Assembly: GCA_903931355.1 (NCBI GenBank)
Contig: CAIZCB010000066.1
Span: forward strand, 1-8,340
DNA from: an uncultured Pseudomonadota bacterium
Lineage (GTDB): Bacteria; Pseudomonadota; Gammaproteobacteria; Methylococcales; Methylomonadaceae
Length of the DNA stretch: 8,340 nucleotides
Direction of reading: 5' to 3'
The translations under genes were made by a program, and so were the position numbers. The notes under the pieces were generated by a model. That model saw only the letters and a program-made list of their open reading frames with translations, did no database searches and was not told where the DNA came from. This document shows positions 7,433 through 8,340 of the stretch, piece by piece. Positions within the stretch are counted from its first letter, which is position 1. The number at the start of each line of letters is the position of its first letter.

Positions 7433-8340
7433 TCACAGGTTTGACTTCCGGACTCTGGCTCTAATTAAATCAATAGGGTCGCTTATAAACTTCAACACAA
7501 CAAAACCTATTATCGTTGAAGTTATTACATTAACAACAAAGATAAAAACAAACTTAGACAACTCACTAAAATCATCAAAGCCTATAACCTCAATAAATCT
7601 TAATATATAGTCAATAAATACAATGTGAAAAATATATACTGGATAAGAAAGTTCTCCTGCAAGCCTATCTCCAAACCAAAAAAACTTATAATCCCTTTGA
7701 AAAACCAGCAACAAAGCCGAGAAAAAAATAAAAATAATTGTTATTAAAAACGTATAAACGCCCTTCCCCATATAACTTGCAAGAAAAAGCGTAACCACAA
7801 GTAGCAAAATCAAATTTACAATATTATTCCGACTCCCAACAACAGCCTCATAAAATGCAAACCCTAAAACAAAAAACATTGCCCACGACAAAAAAGATCG
7901 ATCTATATCAACCAACCCAGTCGGATTAAAGTACAAATAGCAACTAATAGAACAAAAAACCAAAAACAACACATTTCTATAGACTTTATTAAAAACAAAA
8001 AACAAAGGCACAAGAAAGTAATACTGCAACTCAACATCCAATGTCCAAGCAGGATTATTAAATCTTTGATACCCTCCCCAAAACGTAGACTGATTTAAAC
8101 CTATTAATAAAAAATTCTGAACATATGTCAAAATTTCGGCATGAAATTTGGAATGCCCTCGAAAAAAATAACCAAATAAATGAATACCTAAAACACATAA
8201 TAATGATACCCAGTAAATTGGATATAATCTGAGCAGCCTGTTTATATAAAATCGAACGCATCCACCACGCTCCCCATCTTGATAATGTGTCACGTAAGCC
8301 AATGGCATCAAAAAGCCAGAAATGAAAAAAAATGTTGATA
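7433..8340 (-). CDS. Membrane acyltransferase-3 family protein (5' end beyond window)
   Basis: The frame is open from the window edge at 8340 to a TGA at 7435-7433, giving 301 residues that begin STFFFISGFLMPLAYV, the conserved second block of acyltransferase-3 (OafA-like) proteins. A TTG at 8311 is an internal leucine codon, not a start, so the true start and the first conserved Arg/His segment lie outside. The next block, FYINRLLRLYPIYW, is typical of the family. At least seven hydrophobic helices follow, including FLSWAMFFVLGFAFYEAVV and ELSYPVYIFHIVFIDYILRF, and a basic tail RARVRKSNL ends the protein. Such inner-membrane enzymes O-acylate surface or lipid-linked sugars. In this setting a role in O-acetylating the nonulosonic acid or its glycan, as Lag-1 does in Legionella pneumophila, is plausible but inferred. 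The gene is very AT-rich (23-25% G+C in lines counted at 7501 and 8161) compared with legB. Confidence 0.87.
   Translation of the reverse strand, partial: STFFFISGFLMPLAYVTHYQDGERGGCVRFYINRLLRLYPIYWVSLLCVLGIHLFGYFFRGHSKFHAEILTYVQNFLLIGLNQSTFWGGYQRFNNPAWTLDVELQYYFLVPLFFVFNKVYRNVLFLVFCSISCYLYFNPTGLVDIDRSFLSWAMFFVLGFAFYEAVVGSRNNIVNLILLLVVTLFLASYMGKGVYTFLITIIFIFFSALLLVFQRDYKFFWFGDRLAGELSYPVYIFHIVFIDYILRFIEVIGFDDFSELSKFVFIFVVNVITSTIIGFVVLKFISDPIDLIRARVRKSNL

Noticed and set aside
7341..7610. Plus-strand open frame of 89 codons spanning the legB start and the acyltransferase end
   Set aside because: It is antisense to two well-supported genes, low in complexity, and has no recognisable domain.
8309..8311. 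TTG as the start of the acyltransferase gene
   Set aside because: The frame stays open to 8340 and the upstream residues STFFFISGF are part of a conserved family block, so TTG encodes an internal leucine and the gene is cut by the window edge.
1..8340. CRISPR arrays, tRNA or rRNA genes, insertion sequences
   Set aside because: No spaced direct repeats, cloverleaf-like stretches, transposase motifs or long terminal inverted repeats were seen; coding sequence fills almost the whole window.

Overview
The window is a compact sugar-biosynthesis locus in which every gene lies on the minus strand, so transcription runs from position 8340 towards 1. The genes spell out most of the pathway for a legionaminic-acid-type nonulosonic acid, a bacterial nine-carbon sialic-acid relative found on flagellins, O-antigens and capsules. 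G+C is low to moderate (roughly 23-53% in the 60-base lines I counted). Gene families and composition suggest a Gram-negative bacterium, perhaps a gammaproteobacterium, but nothing seen fixes the genus.

Layout in transcription order: (1) 8340-7433, the 3' part of a membrane acyltransferase-3 family protein, cut by the window edge; (2) 7385-6390, LegB-like nucleotide-sugar 4,6-dehydratase; (3) 6393-5200, LegC-like PLP aminotransferase; (4) 5207-4314, a formyltransferase of the methionyl-tRNA/UDP-sugar formyltransferase fold; (5) 4317-3316, LegI/NeuB-like nonulosonate synthase; (6) 3319-2138, LegG/NeuC-like hydrolysing 2-epimerase; (7) 2141-1089, PtmE-like CBS-nucleotidyltransferase; (8) 1070-1, a WbpG/PtmG-like N-acetyl sugar amidotransferase, cut by the window edge. 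Genes 2-7 overlap by 4 or 8 bases at every junction, and the seventh and eighth are 18 bases apart, so genes 2-8 look like one operon.

Together the genes would make a GDP-activated hexosamine (PtmE supplying the nucleotide sugar), dehydrate it (LegB), aminate C4 (LegC), acylate the new amine, remove the nucleotide and invert C2 (LegG), and condense with phosphoenolpyruvate (LegI). The notable point is the acylation step. The usual N-acetyltransferase LegH is absent from the window, and the slot between aminotransferase and synthase holds a formyltransferase with an intact Asn-His-Asp catalytic set. The predicted product is therefore a 7-N-formyl legionaminic acid (or a stereoisomer). The amidotransferase could turn an N-acyl group into an amidine, and the acyltransferase could add an O-acyl group. 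The CMP-sugar synthetase (LegF/NeuA type) is not in the window. The formyltransferase and the acyltransferase are distinctly more AT-rich than the core genes, which suggests a modular cluster whose decorating enzymes were exchanged.
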